Both the position numbers and the translations under genes were made by a program. Shown here in pieces: positions 60,637-64,000 of a DNA stretch of 64,000 nucleotides. The stretch spans positions 496,001 to 560,000 of the forward strand of contig JARGSG010000014.1 of NCBI GenBank assembly GCA_030374805.1, given 5' to 3'. The notes under the pieces are model-generated. The model had not been told where the DNA came from, ran no database searches, and was given only the letters and a program-made list of their open reading frames with translations. The first letter of the stretch is position 1, and each line of letters begins with the position of its first letter. The stretch is from Gracilaria gracilis. Taxonomy: Eukaryota; Rhodophyta; Florideophyceae; Gracilariales; Gracilariaceae.

Positions 60637-62474
60637 CTTGAAAACGCTCTGTCACCGCGTGGTGCAAGGCGGGTGCGGGAGAGCTGATGACGAGTTTGGT
60701 ACGAGCGAGCGATGTCGATTGATGATTTGCAGACGTGCGCACCGTAGCGATGGATGCGCAGTTCTGTTCACAGTTCGTGGCGCCCCCGCTAATTCTAGAA
60801 GATCGCCACAGCTGCGTGTCGTGTGCAGGTGGTATACGTGTTCGTTTGAGAAGATGAAGACGTGACGTCACTTGGTCACGTCACCAACTGATTCTTTTTT
60901 CCATGCATAAAGAGAATTGCGGAATCATTCCTCATTGCTTCTCCGAAGGAAGAGGGAGCAAAAAACCAAGCGCTTGGATCATCTTCATTAGAAACATTCA
61001 TACGAAATAACGAATGAAAGAAGATTCGTTCGTTGCACAGAATTTTGAAGATGGATAAATTTAAAGCTCCTCCTTCGACTCTTCTTCTTCTTTATTGTGG
61101 ACAACAGTATTCTATTACTATACTGTAGTAGGGATTCAGATAAAGCCCTCTCTCTTTATGAAGGCCACGAACTTAAGGGGTCATGTCTAATCAGGGACTG
61201 AGTTGATGTCCTTTTGGCGGGTGGAACTCCTGCCATAAGCATCCTTCGTGAGGGGTTGTTAAGCGGGCATCTAGACACAACGTGCTGCTCGTGTGCACTT
61301 CGAGGTCAAGAAAAATTGAGAACATTATCCAAAACGGACACAACATGTGTTGCATCAACTCTCTTGTGCTACCCAAGAAGAATGTTTAACCTCCAACAGC
61401 AACCCCATTCCCGAACGAACCGCACTTCCGCCTGAGCTGCCATATGCGTACGGAGCGTTGAAAATGTAGTTTTAACTACTCTTAGCTTTCCTCCAGTACC
61501 GTTGGTACCCGAGTCTCACCGTTTCCGGAGCAGCACACAGAAAGGTCCAACTCACTGCTTGGTCATAAATATAATGTATATTCCACAACTGCCTGGTATG
61601 CATGTAGAGGATTCGAAATCATAATTTGAGAGGTTCTTCGTCGGATTCCACAATCTAACCGCTGTTTCTGGTTACTTTTCTAACATACTCTGGCTATTTA
61701 GGTCCTCACCCCTCAAAGTCATTCTAGATGCCTCATCGCAAAAATTATTTGGCTCTATCTACATAACTTTACTATATATGGTAGAGTTCTTTATTTAGTT
61801 GAGGACTTGCAGTTCTGGGCTGCCACAGACGTACTTGTCTGTTCTTTCTGTGTTTATCGAACTGGAGCGGGTGTGATGACCTGGCGGTTCCCGGTTATCA
61901 CATCGCTTGTGTGATCTTCTTCTTTATTTGGACTATGTATTCTAATTCCAGCACAACAGAGCTCTATATATAGATAGTTCAGAACTCAAAAAAGCCAGAA
62001 TCTTCTTTTACTGTGTGATAACCTTTCGGGACAATCTTCGACATAAACATAATGTTACATAATGGCATGTTCTGACGACTAGTAAGGCTCACTACAACAA
62101 GAGAACTCTTGACAAGTTGTGCAGCGGTTGTATCCTTTTCTCTGGTAATAAGGCCTGACAAGGGTTCTCGCAGCACATATTAGGACAAGAGGTTAAACGT
62201 TGTCCCGATACTGTAGCCCCTGCCGATCTTGTAAAGCGCGCGAGGGTATCTTTATTGGTCATTTGTTGTTTGAAGGGGATCAAAGGAAAAAAAATTGTGC
62301 CTGAGGTAAAGTTTATTAACCTTTACAGTAGATACCATCGGTATGGGTGCAAAAAATACAGCCCAAAAGGGCGCAAGAACTTTCTACCAATATCCCCGAA
62401 GCGACCTCCTTTGTGCCTTACAACGTATAGGGAATGGAAGTTCCCTTCGGAAAGCTCGCTGCCCGAAAACGAAT
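60637..62474. other. Gene-free region with possible retroelement tails
   Basis: 1.8 kb with no gene. Minus-strand tails of the form AATAAAGAAGAAG occur at about 61085-61097 and 61919-61930, resembling 3' ends of non-LTR elements. A TACCGTTGGTA palindrome is at 61497-61507 and a TACCATCGGTA one at 62333-62343. Confidence 0.4.
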
Positions 62475-62921
62475 GAGCGCGTTTAGAGCTCTACATTGAC
62501 GATCCACGCCTTTCAGAGACTCTAGTTGGTATTGATGTAACGATCGTTAGTCCCAAGACAACACCCCATTTGGTGTCAGCTGCCAAAGAAGCAGGCGACG
62601 CCGCCACAAAAGCCGAAAAGGCAAAGCGAACGAAGTACCAGCAACTATGCCAACCCAATAGTGTGCGCCTCTCCCCGTTTGGGTTTGACATTCACGGCGG
62701 TGTAGGGCACGACGGAAAAGCTCTCGTACGTGAGCTCGCCGAGTTCACCAGCACGCTTCGGGGTACAAGCCCATCGCTGGAATACAACGCTCTCCTGCTC
62801 CGCTTGGAGCGAACCGTTCTCCAATACGCAGCCGCTGCTGTAAACCAGAGGCGCGTACTGCCGACAACGTGTTGTCAAGGCCCCCTCGTTACGCCTTAAA
62901 TAAAGTCATCATCATCATCAA
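62475..62921 (+). mobile_element. 3' remnant of a non-LTR retrotransposon (LINE)
   Basis: After an in-frame TGA, the frame reads ARLELYIDDPRLSETLVGID, continues VTIVSPKTTPHLVSAAKEAG, DAATKAEKAKRTKYQQL and LSPFGFDIHGGVGHDGKAL, and ends at the stop 62899. The AExxKRxKY helix, followed by F.PF..D..GG.G..a..L, is the usual C-terminal end of LINE reverse-transcriptase polyproteins. The stop is followed by AATAAAG and a TCATCATCATCATCA tail, typical of a LINE 3' end. The element is strongly 5' truncated and dead. Confidence 0.65.
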
Positions 62922-63577
62922 TAGCCAATATCTCCCACAGCATATTCCTCTACGTTATCGATCCGTATTTTGAGTTCATCAATGTAACCATATTGCCGGT
63001 AACGACCTCACCACTTGGAAGGTCCAAAGATTGTCTCCAAATACCACCGGTACCTTTGATAGTTCCTGCGACAAAGAAAGACCGATACCTAAACATTTCA
63101 GTCCCATCTTCGAGACCGCGACATCACGTAAAACAAGTCGTGCTCTCTGTGCTCTCAAGGGTTCACCGCGATACAGGACTCTAACCGCTTTCATAAAGAT
63201 TTCGCGATGCAATCTTGGAAGTAACTTTGGTAGTCTACTTGTTGGTTATCCCAAAAAGGAACTCATCAGAAGGGTGTAAATCTTCAACAAAACCGGTTTG
63301 TAAAGCAAAAAAAAAACTGCAGGGATATTCTTCAGGACTCTTCCCAGTTTTACGGACACGCGAAACCAGAATCGACGTTGTGGTCTTAACATCACAAATC
63401 ACGGAGTAGACGTGAATCAGTTTCAGCTTGAGGGGTGCGTTCTACACAGTCAGTAATAAAACCTTTAAAAATGAACCGGCTGCAAACTGTGCCGAAGTTC
63501 TGAGTCAGATTTTCGACTACACTAACGAACGTAGTGTACTCTGACGCAGGGGCAAGTTATAGCCCATGCCGAGAGAT
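62922..63577. other. Spacer after the LINE remnant
   Basis: It contains TACCACCGGTA at 63042-63052 and an A-run near 63309-63317. No gene is seen. Confidence 0.4.
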
Positions 63578-64000
63578 TCAGGCAACTGGGCGCCAAAGCC
63601 TCTCATAGAGCATCACGTGCTCGACAACGCCATCGTTGAAGTTGAGCACATGTCTTCCATCGGATAGTTTGCCGGATACGACTGCAATCCTCCATTCCTG
63701 ATATGTAACAGAATACACCTCAATTTGATCGCCCATGATATCTCCTGGTAGCTCGAAGGATTCTGCTTTAGGATTCATAGTTGTGGGCTCATCACAAACA
63801 GGGAGATCTAGCTTCATACCAATTCCTTCTTTGGGATCCCCTTTAACTCTCAAGCCAAGTTCATCGACACTCTTTAAGCTAACGACAGCGTTTATATGAG
63901 CATATTTTTGCTCCAATCCATGATTCAACTCGATTGCATCAACCATTCGAACACCCTGCTTGTAAACGTTACGCCCACACCCTGACATCGTGAATGGGTC
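63578..64000 (-). CDS. Unknown protein, C-terminal part with Tudor/Agenet-like end (5' truncated by window edge)
   Basis: The frame is open to the right edge, so the gene starts beyond 64000; an internal ATG lies at 63988. The last 55 residues (GDQIEVYSVTYQEWRIAVVSGKLSDGRHVLNFNDGVVEHVMLYERLWRPV) have the pattern of a Tudor/Agenet-type barrel: V-E-V-Y, W-x-x-A-V-V, D-G-R-H, F-x-D-G, E-x-V-x-L. Such barrels read methylated lysine or bind nucleic acid. The remaining 80 residues show no known domain. The proximity of a LINE remnant means it might belong to a mobile element. Confidence 0.45.
   Translation of the reverse strand, partial: DPFTMSGCGRNVYKQGVRMVDAIELNHGLEQKYAHINAVVSLKSVDELGLRVKGDPKEGIGMKLDLPVCDEPTTMNPKAESFELPGDIMGDQIEVYSVTYQEWRIAVVSGKLSDGRHVLNFNDGVVEHVMLYERLWRPVA

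Overview
The window is eukaryotic nuclear DNA, most likely from a photosynthetic red alga (rhodophyte), probably unicellular. The reasons are: two nuclear genes for thylakoid-lumen proteins of the PsbQ type, with twin-arginine targeting signals and no ER signal peptide ahead of them (a primary plastid); a solitary 5S rRNA gene; mostly intron-poor genes with a few short GT-AG introns (51-116 nt) carrying CTAAC/CTGAC/TACTAAC branch sites; and otherwise standard eukaryotic housekeeping genes. The species call is inference, because no plastid or rRNA marker beyond 5S is present. Genes lie on both strands with no operon logic.

Layout. 1-6.1 kb: C-terminal fragment of an unknown membrane protein, V-ATPase proteolipid c'' and two protein kinases (Raf/MAP3K-like and CAMK-like). 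6.1-10.7 kb: long gene-free stretch with a GC-rich kinase promoter, a strongly G-poor strand and one 5S rRNA gene. 10.7-18.7 kb: SDR oxidoreductase, type II membrane glycosyltransferase-like protein, IGHMBP2/UPF1-like helicase, a four-exon longin-like gene and the gamma-secretase subunit APH-1. 18.7-23.9 kb: mobile-element island with a hAT transposase broken by one frameshift, next to an amidase pseudogene and a 196-bp direct duplication. 24.3-38.5 kb: dense housekeeping block with symplekin, a DnaJ-type zinc-finger protein, a small membrane protein, NSA2, a BAR-like protein, SRP14, mitochondrial uL15, a plastid ketopantoate-reductase-like protein, thiamine pyrophosphokinase and SKA1. 39.4-47.2 kb: a second BAR-like protein, TSEN34, NFX1-type zinc-finger protein and ankyrin protein. 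47.2-49.8 kb: gene-free, with a near-perfect 54-bp-arm hairpin. 49.8-56.4 kb: Cys-rich zinc-finger protein, plastid membrane protein candidate, TOG/CLASP-like protein and an SPRTP-repeat protein set in G/C homopolymers. 56.4-60.7 kb: ER thioredoxin-domain protein, divergent PsbQ'/PsbQ-like pair and ATP synthase subunit g. 60.7-64 kb: remnants of non-LTR retrotransposons and the start of a gene running off the right edge.

Seven genes needed splicing to make sense: longin-like, DnaJ-Zn-finger, SRP14, KPR-like, TPK, ankyrin and symplekin. Their boundaries were derived by eye from GT-AG signals, reading phase and family homology.

The most interesting unexplained signal is a gapped palindrome TACC-N3-GGTA. 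It was found at least 13 times in the 64 kb and every copy lies outside the coding sequences called here. Others are the 54-bp-arm hairpin at 47.4 kb, poly(C) tracts directly upstream of several start codons, and the hAT/amidase duplication. I did not recognise a clearly new multi-gene system.
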